Source: JAXGRD01 sp050946655 (GTDB lineage: Bacteria > Bacillota > Clostridia > Peptostreptococcales > Anaerovoracaceae). From it: a stretch of 18,278 bases of DNA. Positions 1 through 6,322 of this stretch are shown here, in pieces. Both the position numbers and the translations under genes were made by a program. The notes under the pieces are model-generated. The model searched no databases. It saw only the letters and a list, made by a program, of their open reading frames with translations, and was not told where the DNA came from. The stretch covers positions 1 through 18,278 of the forward strand of contig JBMNVE010000035.1 in assembly GCA_050946655.1 (NCBI GenBank). The letters run 5' to 3'. The stretch's first letter is position 1. Each line of letters opens with the position of its first letter.

Positions 1-9
1 GGAACTAGG

Positions 10-38
10 CCCCCTCTTCCCCATGAAGAGGGGGTTTT
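10..38 (+). terminator. Rho-independent terminator of the upstream unit
   Basis: A perfect 10-bp stem (10-19 pairing with 25-34) with a five-base loop is followed directly by TTTT at 35-38. It would end transcription of a gene lying before the window. The stem is GC-rich at its base, as expected of an intrinsic terminator; the U-tract is short. Confidence 0.8.
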
Positions 39-98
39 CCCGATATATCAAATGTTGGGGCCGCCCCTGAAAACCCAGAACGTGAACAAGTATTTTTC

Positions 99-129
99 CA
101 ACCGGCAGTCAGTCTACCGGTTGTTTTTT
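99..129 (+). terminator. Second hairpin terminator, 7-bp stem plus T6
   Basis: CAACCGG at 99-105 pairs with CCGGTTG at 117-123 around an 11-base loop, followed by six T at 124-129. It lies about 60 bases after the first terminator and may be a back-up for the same upstream unit, or may end a short untranslated transcript between the two. Confidence 0.65.
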
Positions 130-304
130 GATCCGGCATGGGCTGAGGAAACTTTTTTTCATTTACGGGCTTTGGGATCGATAAAATCTTGGAAAACCCA
201 CTTTTGACCCATGGAAGTTAGGATTTTGCAGGTGGGGATTTGGGAAGAATAGCCGTTTTTGTTGGAGGGACAACAAAATGCTTTAGGATACGAAAGTGAA
301 GAAT

Positions 305-379
305 CTTGACATCTGGGGCAAGGAAGAAGAAAGTCAGGAGTTTGTCCTGACTTTCACCCTTATACCAATAGATGTCAAG
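305..379. repeat. Nested inverted repeat (two perfect stems)
   Basis: Outer arms CTTGACATCT (305-314) and AGATGTCAAG (370-379) are perfect complements. Inside them GAAAGTCAGGA (329-339) and TCCTGACTTTC (345-355) form a perfect 11-bp stem with a five-base loop. No T-run follows, so this is not a standard terminator. It could be a structured RNA, a protein binding site, or the remnant of a small mobile repeat. Confidence 0.6.
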
Positions 380-443
380 AATTTAGCCGTGCAGACTATT
401 TAGTCAACAAGAAATTGGTGTTGTCATCTCCGCGGACGGCCAT

Positions 444-494
444 GTGGAAAAAAGTGAACCGGAGAAACCGGAGAAAAATCCTATCTTTTTCCAC
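444..494. repeat. Hairpin with tandem CCGGAGAAA repeat in its loop
   Basis: GTGGAAAAA at 444-452 and TTTTTCCAC at 486-494 are perfect 9-bp inverted repeats. The loop holds two exact head-to-tail copies of CCGGAGAAA at 459-467 and 468-476. It lies 58 bases before the sigma factor start, so it probably overlaps the promoter or the 5' leader of the operon. A regulatory role is inferred from position only. Confidence 0.5.
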
Positions 495-551
495 TTGCAG
501 ATCGTTATACTGAATATAGAGGACTTTAGCTGAGCATCGGAGAAGGAAACC

Positions 552-1109
552 ATGGAGAGCGACTATATCTTAGTTCATAAAATGAGGAATGGCGACGAAA
601 GGGCCATGGAGATTTTTGTCGGCAAATATTATTCGGATATTTTGAATTATTGTCATTATCGGACGTGGGATCTTCAAGTGGCCGAAGACTTGACTCAGGA
701 TGTTTTTGCCAATTTTTTTCGCAGGCTGCCCATGTATAAGCACAGAGGGAAGCTGGCAAACTACCTATACACCATTGCCGGGAATGTGTGCAAGGATTAC
801 CACAGAGGAAAGAAAGAGTGGCCTATCTCTGTGGAGGAAGGCCGGATAGCAGGAGTCTTACGAGAAAAAGGAGAGAATGACCCTGCGGGAAGATGGGCTG
901 CACGGATGGATATAAAAGAGGCCGTGGGGAAGCTGCCGGAGGAATTTCAGGAGGTCATTGTCTTTCGCTACTTTATGGATATGAAGCAGAAGGATATTGC
1001 AAGGGTCTGTGGAATAAGTTTGCCCCTTGTAAAGTACAGGTTAAAGCAGGCAAAGGATAAACTGATCACCTTGCTTGAAGATAAGGAGGAAGGGAAGCAT
1101 GAGCCATGA
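552..1109 (+). CDS. ECF-type sigma-70 family RNA polymerase sigma factor
   Basis: This 185-residue protein directs RNA polymerase to a small set of promoters, probably including its own. Sigma region 2 spans about residues 13-88, with the typical AEDLTQDVFANFF and NYLYTIAGNVCKDY core. Region 4 spans about 121-172 (KLPEEFQEVIVFRYFMDMKQ, then the helix-turn-helix around 144-167). No region 1 or 3 is present, which is the ECF layout, and the length is usual for the group. The ATG at 552 is preceded by GGAGAAGG (539-546) at a five-base spacing. The last 11 bases overlap the next gene. Neighbours encode a membrane protein and an ABC transporter, so the signal is likely sensed at the membrane. The exact ECF subgroup and target promoters cannot be read from sequence. 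Confidence 0.9.
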   Translation: MESDYILVHKMRNGDERAMEIFVGKYYSDILNYCHYRTWDLQVAEDLTQDVFANFFRRLPMYKHRGKLANYLYTIAGNVCKDYHRGKKEWPISVEEGRIAGVLREKGENDPAGRWAARMDIKEAVGKLPEEFQEVIVFRYFMDMKQKDIARVCGISLPLVKYRLKQAKDKLITLLEDKEEGKHEP

Positions 1110-1887
1110 AAAGAACAGAGGCAGCCGGGTGGCAGAGCAGTTGAGGACGATCGGGCGAGAAAGTTCTGTCTTTCCAAGGGAGACTGCCATCACGCGAGCA
1201 GTGGATAATTCTATAGAGGTGTTTTACGCCTCTCAAATGAGCGGAAAGTTAAGCTATGGGGAGTTTTTTAGGATCCAGGTAGGCTTGATCGAAAAGCGCT
1301 GGTGGTTATTTCAGGGGATCCTTCTCCTGGGCGTTTGGGGGATTTTGTCCCTTTCATCGGCGTCTCAAGAAACCCAAAGAGCCATGAGCATTGCAGCAGC
1401 ACTCTTTGTGGTTCTGGCCGTGCCGGAAATCTGGAGGAACAAGACAAGCAAATCCATGGAAATAGAAGGAACGACCTACTACACCTTGCGGCAGGTATAT
1501 TCAGCAAAGTTGATTGCCTTCGGACTGGTGGATGTCCTCATGCTGTCGGGGTTCTGCCTGATCACCACAAGCACCCAGGCGATCTCCCTGTTTGCGTTGC
1601 TGACCCAGCTGGTCTTTCCCGTGCTGGTAGCTACATCCATCTGCTTTTTCATCCTTTGCGGGAAAAAGCACTTAGATGAGGTCATTGCGATCGTTGCTTG
1701 TGTGGGGGTCAACAGTCTATGGATGTTGATCGTGATGAGAGAAGAAGTTTATGAAATGATCACTCCGGGACTGTGGGGGCTGATGCTTTTCTTGGCGGGA
1801 GGATTTACGGTCATGTCCCTTTGGAGGGTCCTTAAAAATAGCAATCGTTATGAGGAGGTAATGTTAGATGGAACTCACCTTGGATAA
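1099..1887 (+). CDS. Six-helix membrane protein, possible anti-sigma or transporter partner
   Basis: A 262-residue protein with a hydrophilic N-terminus of about 65 residues and some six predicted membrane helices (about 68-87, 95-111, 137-156, 163-187, 193-213 and 222-243). I chose the ATG at 1099, which has AGGAGG at 1084-1089, over an upstream in-frame TTG at 1075. It overlaps the sigma gene by 11 bases and the ATPase gene by 20, so the genes are translated together. There is no HxxxCxxC motif of zinc anti-sigma factors. From memory, similar proteins with a KKRWW-type stretch before helix 1 lie between an ECF sigma gene and an ABC ATPase in other Clostridia. By position it may hold the sigma factor at the membrane through its N-terminal tail, or be a second permease subunit. 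Both ideas are inference. Confidence 0.7.
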   Translation: MSHEKNRGSRVAEQLRTIGRESSVFPRETAITRAVDNSIEVFYASQMSGKLSYGEFFRIQVGLIEKRWWLFQGILLLGVWGILSLSSASQETQRAMSIAAALFVVLAVPEIWRNKTSKSMEIEGTTYYTLRQVYSAKLIAFGLVDVLMLSGFCLITTSTQAISLFALLTQLVFPVLVATSICFFILCGKKHLDEVIAIVACVGVNSLWMLIVMREEVYEMITPGLWGLMLFLAGGFTVMSLWRVLKNSNRYEEVMLDGTHLG

Positions 1888-2602
1888 AGTCACAAAAGAA
1901 TTCGGGAAGTTCAGAGCAGTGGATCGGGTGTCTCTGCATTTGGCCGGCGGGGTCCACGGACTTTTGGGGGTCAATGGTGCGGGTAAGACGACGCTGATGC
2001 GCATGCTGTGTACGATGATGCACCCAACCGGCGGCACCATTACATATGATGGGAAAGAGATTTTTTCCCTGGACCAGGAATATCGAAAGATACTGGGCTA
2101 TCTTCCCCAGGAGTTCGGCTACTACCCTGAACTTACGGTAGAGGATTATCTGATGTACATCGCATCTATAAAGGGGATCAGGACACCGGTCGCACGCCGT
2201 CGCATCTTTATGTTGCTGGATATGGTGGGCATGAAAGGAGAGAAAGGGAAAAAAATGAAGAGGCTCTCCGGCGGAATGAAGCGGAGGATCGGGATCGCCC
2301 AGGCCATGTTAAACGACCCCAAGATACTGATTTTGGATGAGCCAACGGCAGGCCTTGATCCAATGGAGCGGATCCGGTTTCGCAATTTGATCGAGAATAT
2401 GGCAGAGGATAGAATCGTGCTCCTATCCACACATATCGTATCTGACATTGAAGCTATTGCAAAACAGGTATTCCTGATGAACGAAGGAAGGATCGTCGGT
2501 GAGGGAAGCGTGGCCGATATTTGCCAAAGAATAGGAACCAATACTTTGGAAGATGTGGTGCTCCATTATTTCGGAGAAAGAGGGGGAGAAAATCGTGCTT
2601 AA
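1868..2602 (+). CDS. ABC transporter ATP-binding protein
   Basis: A complete 244-residue nucleotide-binding domain. Visible motifs are Walker A GVNGAGKT (34-41), the Q-loop at Q81, signature LSGGM (133-137), Walker B ILILDEP (153-159), D-loop AGLD (161-164) and the switch histidine H189 in STH. It hydrolyses ATP at the inner face of the membrane to power the permease encoded next. The signature and the late RIVLLSTHIVSDIEA segment fit the drug/lantibiotic export class (CcmA/BcrA-like). The ATG at 1868 has GAGGAGG at 1852-1858. It overlaps the previous gene by 20 bases and the next by 8. An exporter rather than an importer is likely because no binding protein is encoded nearby; the substrate is unknown. 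Confidence 0.93.
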   Translation: MELTLDKVTKEFGKFRAVDRVSLHLAGGVHGLLGVNGAGKTTLMRMLCTMMHPTGGTITYDGKEIFSLDQEYRKILGYLPQEFGYYPELTVEDYLMYIASIKGIRTPVARRRIFMLLDMVGMKGEKGKKMKRLSGGMKRRIGIAQAMLNDPKILILDEPTAGLDPMERIRFRNLIENMAEDRIVLLSTHIVSDIEAIAKQVFLMNEGRIVGEGSVADICQRIGTNTLEDVVLHYFGERGGENRA

Positions 2603-3788
2603 ATATGAGTTGAAAAAAATATTCTCAAAAAGAATGAACAGAATCTTGCTTACCGCTGCCTTCCTCCTGGCCATCGTGTTCAGCATCTTCGCCATTGGAA
2701 GTAACCAATATCTGGATAAAAACGGCGTGCTCCATAAAGGGCCGGGTGCCGCCAGGACGCTAGCTGCAGAAAAAAACAAATGGGCAGGAGACTTGACGCC
2801 GGAAGTTCTTTCTCTGGTCACTGCCGAAAGGCACCGGATAGCCGGCCAATATCCCCAAGGTACTCCCGAGGCGGTCTACGCCGAAACGGGACAAACCTAC
2901 ATGGATATAGAGTTTATGATCAATGACATCATCAGTTGGAAAGAGGAATATGATCCCAATGCTATACTGACCATCACCCCTGAGGCGGCAAAAGACCTAT
3001 ACCAGGTGAGGGAAAACAATATCGCTCAAATGATCCGTGAATATGGGGACACCCCGGAGAAAAGAGAATTTCTTCATAATCAGTTCCAGAAAGCCAAACC
3101 CCCATTTCACTACGAAGCGGCCGAGTCTTGGGATACCATGCGGCTTCAAGGGACCACTTACGGTTTGGTGCTAGTTATTCTCATCGGTGCTTTGGGGGCG
3201 GGCATCTTCGCTGATGAGTTTAAGCTGGGTGCCGATGGGATATTCTTCTCTTCCCGGTACGGAAAGACAAAGGCGGTGCGGACCAAAATATGGGCAGGGC
3301 TCATGATGGCTACAGCAGTGTATTGGGGAGGCATGATAATATTATCGGTCATATCCTTCGGGGTCATGGGCATCAGCGGCAGTAGCACACCGGTCCAGGT
3401 GGGGCAGAGTTACAGTATTTACGCAGTAACATATATGGAACAGTACTTGCTGATCCTGCTGGGTGGTTATGTGGCCGGCTTAATCTCTGTCACCACATCC
3501 ATGCTCATCGCTGCAAAGACCCATTCCACAAGTCTCGCCGTTGCTGTTCCCTTTGTTCTCTTTTGTGTCTCGCCCTTCGTCGGCAGAGCATTGCCCTTCG
3601 ACACCTTGTTCAAACTGACCCCGGATCAGCTGATGAACATTATGAACTGCATCAAACTGCCACTGATCTACCAAGTGGGGGAAACGGTTTTCCGGCAGAT
3701 CCCTTTCATCCTGCTATTTTATGGCGTGATTTCTTTAGCCCTGCTTCCCTTCGTTTACAGAAGCTATCATCGCTATGTGATGAGATAA
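2595..3788 (+). CDS. ABC-2 type transporter permease
   Basis: A 397-residue membrane protein starting at a GTG (2595) with GGGGGAG at 2583-2587; a longer in-frame start at 2553 lies inside the ATPase gene and has no binding site. One helix near the N-terminus (about 14-33) is followed by an extracellular stretch of about 150 residues, then about five helices from residue 185 onward. The segment after the second helix (IFADEFKLGADGIFFSSRYGKTK) contains the E/G...R...K pattern usual after the first inner loop of ABC-2 permeases. It pairs with the ATPase before it, and overlaps its stop by 8 bases. The large outer loop is typical of exporters that handle peptides or envelope stressors, but the substrate is not deducible. 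Confidence 0.82.
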   Translation: MLKYELKKIFSKRMNRILLTAAFLLAIVFSIFAIGSNQYLDKNGVLHKGPGAARTLAAEKNKWAGDLTPEVLSLVTAERHRIAGQYPQGTPEAVYAETGQTYMDIEFMINDIISWKEEYDPNAILTITPEAAKDLYQVRENNIAQMIREYGDTPEKREFLHNQFQKAKPPFHYEAAESWDTMRLQGTTYGLVLVILIGALGAGIFADEFKLGADGIFFSSRYGKTKAVRTKIWAGLMMATAVYWGGMIILSVISFGVMGISGSSTPVQVGQSYSIYAVTYMEQYLLILLGGYVAGLISVTTSMLIAAKTHSTSLAVAVPFVLFCVSPFVGRALPFDTLFKLTPDQLMNIMNCIKLPLIYQVGETVFRQIPFILLFYGVISLALLPFVYRSYHRYVMR

Positions 3789-3905
3789 CTGTATAGAGGG
3801 AATGGTAAAAGTAAAAACTAACTGATTCCAGGATTTTACCCTGAGAATCCGAGGCACAGTCTCCAGTTTCGAAGATTATTTTCGTAACAAATATTTGATC
3901 TAGGA

Positions 3906-3953
3906 ATTTCGGCCATCTCTTCCCTGAGAGGAAACATGATTTACGGCGGAAAT
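3906..3953. repeat. Imperfect inverted repeat just before the rimP promoter
   Basis: ATTTC-G-GCC at 3906-3914 (with a mismatched G and one offset base) faces GGC-G-GAAAT at 3945-3953, and a shorter CTCT/AGAG pair lies inside. There is no T-run. It abuts the -35 box at 3956 and may terminate the ABC operon weakly or bind a regulator. Otherwise the gap 3789-4057 shows only the rimP promoter, the leader hairpin and a weak 7-bp stem at 3804-3840. Confidence 0.25.
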
Positions 3954-3955
3954 GC

Positions 3956-3984
3956 TTGCAAAGGGCTAAAAACTGTGGTATAGT
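3956..3984 (+). promoter_or_regulatory. Promoter of the rimP-nusA-infB operon
   Basis: TTGCAA at 3956-3961, a 17-base spacer, and TATAGT at 3979-3984, with TGG directly before the -10 box (extended -10). Transcription would begin near 3991 and give a leader of about 65 bases that includes the hairpin at 4013-4037. Confidence 0.75.
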
Positions 3985-4012
3985 TGATACTGTTAAATTG
4001 GTAAGTTATTTT

Positions 4013-4037
4013 GAGGAGTGGGCAATGCCCGCTCTTC
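4013..4037 (+). ncRNA. rimP leader hairpin
   Basis: An 11-bp stem (4013-4023 with 4027-4037, two G-U pairs) closes a three-base AAT loop. It lies in the leader between the promoter and the rimP ribosome binding site at 4046-4052. A GAGTGGG/CCCRCTC hairpin before rimP recurs in Bacillota as I remember it (the Rfam rimP leader family). No run of T follows, so here it does not look like a classic attenuator; it may act on RNA stability or translation. Confidence 0.6.
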
Positions 4038-4057
4038 ACTTATGTAAAGGAGCCGAT

Positions 4058-4534
4058 ATGGCAAAGAAAACCATAAAAGAGACGGTGGGGGACATCCTCG
4101 CGGACTTTCTCAAGGCGGAAGGGTATGAACTGTACAATGTGGAGTACGTCAAAGAGGCGAAGGACTGGTTTCTCAGGGTTTACATCGATAAGCTCCATGG
4201 AGCGGACAGGAATATCGGCACAGAGGACTGCGAGAAGGTCAGCCGATATCTCAGCGAAAAATTGGACGAGGCAGACCCCATTGCCGGAAATTACTATTTG
4301 GAGGTATCTTCCCCGGGGATGGATAGGGAACTGATCAAGAAGGAGCACTTTGAGCGATATCTGGGAAGCCTGGTGGACGTCAGTCTGTACAAGGGAATCG
4401 ATGGAAAAAAGATATTCACAGGAGAGCTTTTGGACTATCGGGATGGTGATATCACTTTGCGAATGGAGGAAGGAGAGACCATGGAACTTTCCAAGGATCA
4501 GGTCGCAAAGACGAAACTGGCAGTTATTTTTTAA
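4058..4534 (+). CDS. rimP: Ribosome maturation factor RimP
   Basis: RimP (158 residues) helps assemble the 30S ribosomal subunit. The N-terminal domain carries the family motif LEVSSPGMDREL at 81-92 and the LRVYID strand at 39-44; the C-terminal part (about 95-158) forms the small Sm-like barrel. The ATG at 4058 is preceded by AAAGGAG at 4046-4052 with a five-base gap, and the protein then begins like known RimP; an upstream in-frame ATG at 3956 overlaps the promoter and is rejected. It is the first gene of the operon and sits 13 bases before nusA. Confidence 0.95.
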   Translation: MAKKTIKETVGDILADFLKAEGYELYNVEYVKEAKDWFLRVYIDKLHGADRNIGTEDCEKVSRYLSEKLDEADPIAGNYYLEVSSPGMDRELIKKEHFERYLGSLVDVSLYKGIDGKKIFTGELLDYRDGDITLRMEEGETMELSKDQVAKTKLAVIF

Positions 4535-4547
4535 AGGAGTATAGACG

Positions 4548-5747
4548 ATGAACAAACAATTTATTGAAGCGATTGATGAGTTGGAAAAAGAGAAGGGGAT
4601 AGCAAAGGAGTTGCTGTTCGAGGCAATCGAGTCCGCTCTCATATCCGCTTATAAAAAGAACTACGGCGTGGACGGCAACGTCGAGGTAAAAATCGACAGA
4701 GAACTGGGGGATATCGACGTAATCGCCAAAAAGGAAGTGGTTGCGGCGGAGGATCTGGAGGATGAGGATCGCCAGATTTCTCTGGAGGAAGCCAGAGCGG
4801 CTGACCCTGCCTTTGAAATAGGAGATCAGGCGGAATACCACGACACGCCCAAGGATTTTGGTCGGATCGCGGCACAAACGGCAAAGCAGGTGGTGGTCCA
4901 GAGGATCCGGGAGGCAGAAAGAGGAATGATCTTTGACGACTATATCGAAAAGATCGGAGAAGTGATCACCGGCACCGTACAGCGAAAGAGCAACGATACC
5001 ATCTTTGTCAATATGGGAAGGACAGAAGGTCTTCTCTCGGTGAAGGAGCAGGTACAAGGGGAACGGTTCGACGTCAACGAAAGAATCAAGGTTTACATCA
5101 TGGATGTAAAGAACACCACCAAGGGCCCACAGGTATTTCTTTCCCGGTCCCATCCCGGTCTTGTGAAGAGACTCTTTGAGATGGAAGTTCCGGAAATCGA
5201 AGACGGCACAGTGGAAATCCGCAGCATCGCCAGAGAAGCTGGGTCCAGAACCAAGATCGCCGTATATACGGATAGTGAGAATGTGGATCCGGTCGGCGCA
5301 TGCGTGGGCGCACGGGGCGCTAGAGTCCAGGCAGTGGTGGACGAGTTGTTCAATGAGAAGATCGACATCATCGTTTGGAGCGATGATCCCAAAGAACTCA
5401 TTGCCAATGTGCTTTCTCCCGCAAAGGTGGAAGAAGTACTCATCGACGAAGAGGAAAAGAGCGCCATTGTCGTTGTTCCGGATTATCAGCTTTCCCTGGC
5501 CATCGGTAAATCGGGACAAAACGTGAGATTGGCTGCCAAGCTGTGCGGCTGGAAGATCGATATCAAGAGCCATACACAGTACTATGAAGAGGAAGAAATC
5601 ACGGAACTGCCGGTAGAGGATGTGGCAGAACTGCCCGAAGAGGATGTAGCAGACTTGCCCGAAGAAGTGATTGAAGACGGTCAAGAGGTTCAAGCAACAG
5701 AAGAACCCGAAAAGATAGAAGAGGAAATCGTAGAAATTGAAGAATAA
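4548..5747 (+). CDS. nusA: Transcription termination/antitermination factor NusA
   Basis: NusA binds RNA polymerase and nascent RNA and modulates pausing and termination. The 399 residues contain the polymerase-binding N-terminal domain (1-130), an S1 domain (about 137-200), and two KH domains with GARG (254-257) and GKSG (320-323) loops. The end (about 346-399) is strongly acidic, with the repeated ELPxEDVA segment at 353-370. Gram-positive NusA usually stops soon after KH2, so this acidic tail is an addition; it is not the pair of AR domains found in E. coli NusA. AAAGGAG at 4533-4539, overlapping the rimP stop, sets the start. Confidence 0.96.
   Translation: MNKQFIEAIDELEKEKGIAKELLFEAIESALISAYKKNYGVDGNVEVKIDRELGDIDVIAKKEVVAAEDLEDEDRQISLEEARAADPAFEIGDQAEYHDTPKDFGRIAAQTAKQVVVQRIREAERGMIFDDYIEKIGEVITGTVQRKSNDTIFVNMGRTEGLLSVKEQVQGERFDVNERIKVYIMDVKNTTKGPQVFLSRSHPGLVKRLFEMEVPEIEDGTVEIRSIAREAGSRTKIAVYTDSENVDPVGACVGARGARVQAVVDELFNEKIDIIVWSDDPKELIANVLSPAKVEEVLIDEEEKSAIVVVPDYQLSLAIGKSGQNVRLAAKLCGWKIDIKSHTQYYEEEEITELPVEDVAELPEEDVADLPEEVIEDGQEVQATEEPEKIEEEIVEIEE
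5604..5669 (+). repeat. 24-bp tandem repeat in the nusA tail
   Basis: Two full units (5604-5627 and 5628-5651) and a third degenerate, partial one encode ELPVEDVA, ELPEEDVA and DLPEEV. The copies differ mainly at third codon positions, which suggests that the protein repeat is under selection. It lengthens an acidic, probably unstructured tail. Confidence 0.7.
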
Positions 5748-6012
5748 AGTGCCCATGAGAAGATGCGTTGGATGCATGGAATCCAAACCGAAAAAAGAGA
5801 TGATCAGGATCGCCGCCTATGAAGGTGAAGTGACCCTGGATTTGACCGGAAAAGCCAAAGGGAGGGGGGTATACCTTTGCCCAAGGGGTGGATGCCTGAG
5901 TAAGGCCTTGAAAAAAAATGCCCTCCGGCGCAACTTCAATCAGGACATAGAAGAAGAAAAGATGGAGGCACTGGTAAAGGAGCTTACTGCCTATGAAGAA
6001 AAAAATCAATAG
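5737..6012 (+). CDS. ylxR: YlxR family RNA-binding protein (RnpM-like)
   Basis: A small basic protein (91 residues from a TTG start). The family hallmarks are present: RRCVGC at 8-13, KPKKEMIRI at 18-25, and GRGVYLC at 42-48. Cysteines 10, 13, 48 and 53 could form a metal site, though many relatives lack some of them. In Bacillus the protein, now called RnpM, is reported to bind RNase P RNA. The TTG at 5737 lies in the end of nusA (11-base overlap) with a modest GAGGA at 5721-5725; a later ATG at 5755 would cut off the usual N-terminus and has no binding site. Translation is probably coupled to nusA. Confidence 0.88.
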   Translation: MKNKVPMRRCVGCMESKPKKEMIRIAAYEGEVTLDLTGKAKGRGVYLCPRGGCLSKALKKNALRRNFNQDIEEEKMEALVKELTAYEEKNQ

Positions 6013-6322
6013 CTACATGGGCTTTGCCAAAAAATCTGGAAACTTAGTCAGCGGTGGCAACACTTGCCAGGTAACCGGAGAAAAAGGGCGACTAAAGCTC
6101 CTGATCATAGCGAAAGATGCGTCGGAGAACAGCCGGGAAAAAATGATCAAACTGGCGGGGAAAACCAAGACGGCGTATAGGATATACGGTAGGACAGATG
6201 ATCTGTCCCATGCAACAGGGACATCGGGAAGAAGCGTTTTCGGTGTGACCGACAGGAACTTCGCCGATACGATAATGAATGCGATCGATGAAGAACAATC
6301 AAAAGAAAAGGAGGTGTTTTAA
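5993..6322 (+). CDS. ylxQ: L7Ae/L30e family RNA-binding protein YlxQ
   Basis: 109 residues with the L7Ae-type core: GFAKKSGNLVSGG at 10-22, LLIIAKDASENS at 36-47, and a central YRIYGRTDDL stretch that replaces the usual cofactor loop. Such proteins bind kink-turn RNA; the target in bacteria is not settled. It starts inside ylxR (20-base overlap) with AAAGGAG at 5976-5982 and shares its stop with the infB start (TAATG). The final SKEKEVF residues are encoded by the infB ribosome binding site region. Confidence 0.88.
   Translation: MKKKINSYMGFAKKSGNLVSGGNTCQVTGEKGRLKLLIIAKDASENSREKMIKLAGKTKTAYRIYGRTDDLSHATGTSGRSVFGVTDRNFADTIMNAIDEEQSKEKEVF

Larger units (their letters stand above)
130..551. 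other. Gene-free upstream region of the sigma/ABC operon
   Basis: No open reading frame with a credible ribosome binding site is seen on either strand. The stretch holds the nested inverted repeat at 305-379 and the hairpin with tandem 9-mers at 444-494. A TATACT at 506-511 could be a -10 box for the sigma gene, but no good -35 box lies at the proper distance, so I do not call a housekeeping promoter; an autoregulated ECF promoter is possible. Confidence 0.5.

Noticed and set aside
495..520. TTGCAG at 495-500 with TATAGA at 515-520 as the promoter of the sigma operon.
   Set aside because: The spacer is only 14 bases, too short for a normal sigma-A promoter.
3956..4057. A longer rimP reading frame beginning at 3956.
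   Set aside because: It runs through the promoter and leader hairpin, the added residues do not resemble RimP, and the ATG at 4058 has a strong binding site.
4524..5786. A 420-codon minus-strand frame across nusA.
   Set aside because: It is antisense to a complete nusA with all domains; its cysteine-, histidine- and phenylalanine-rich make-up is typical of a shadow frame.
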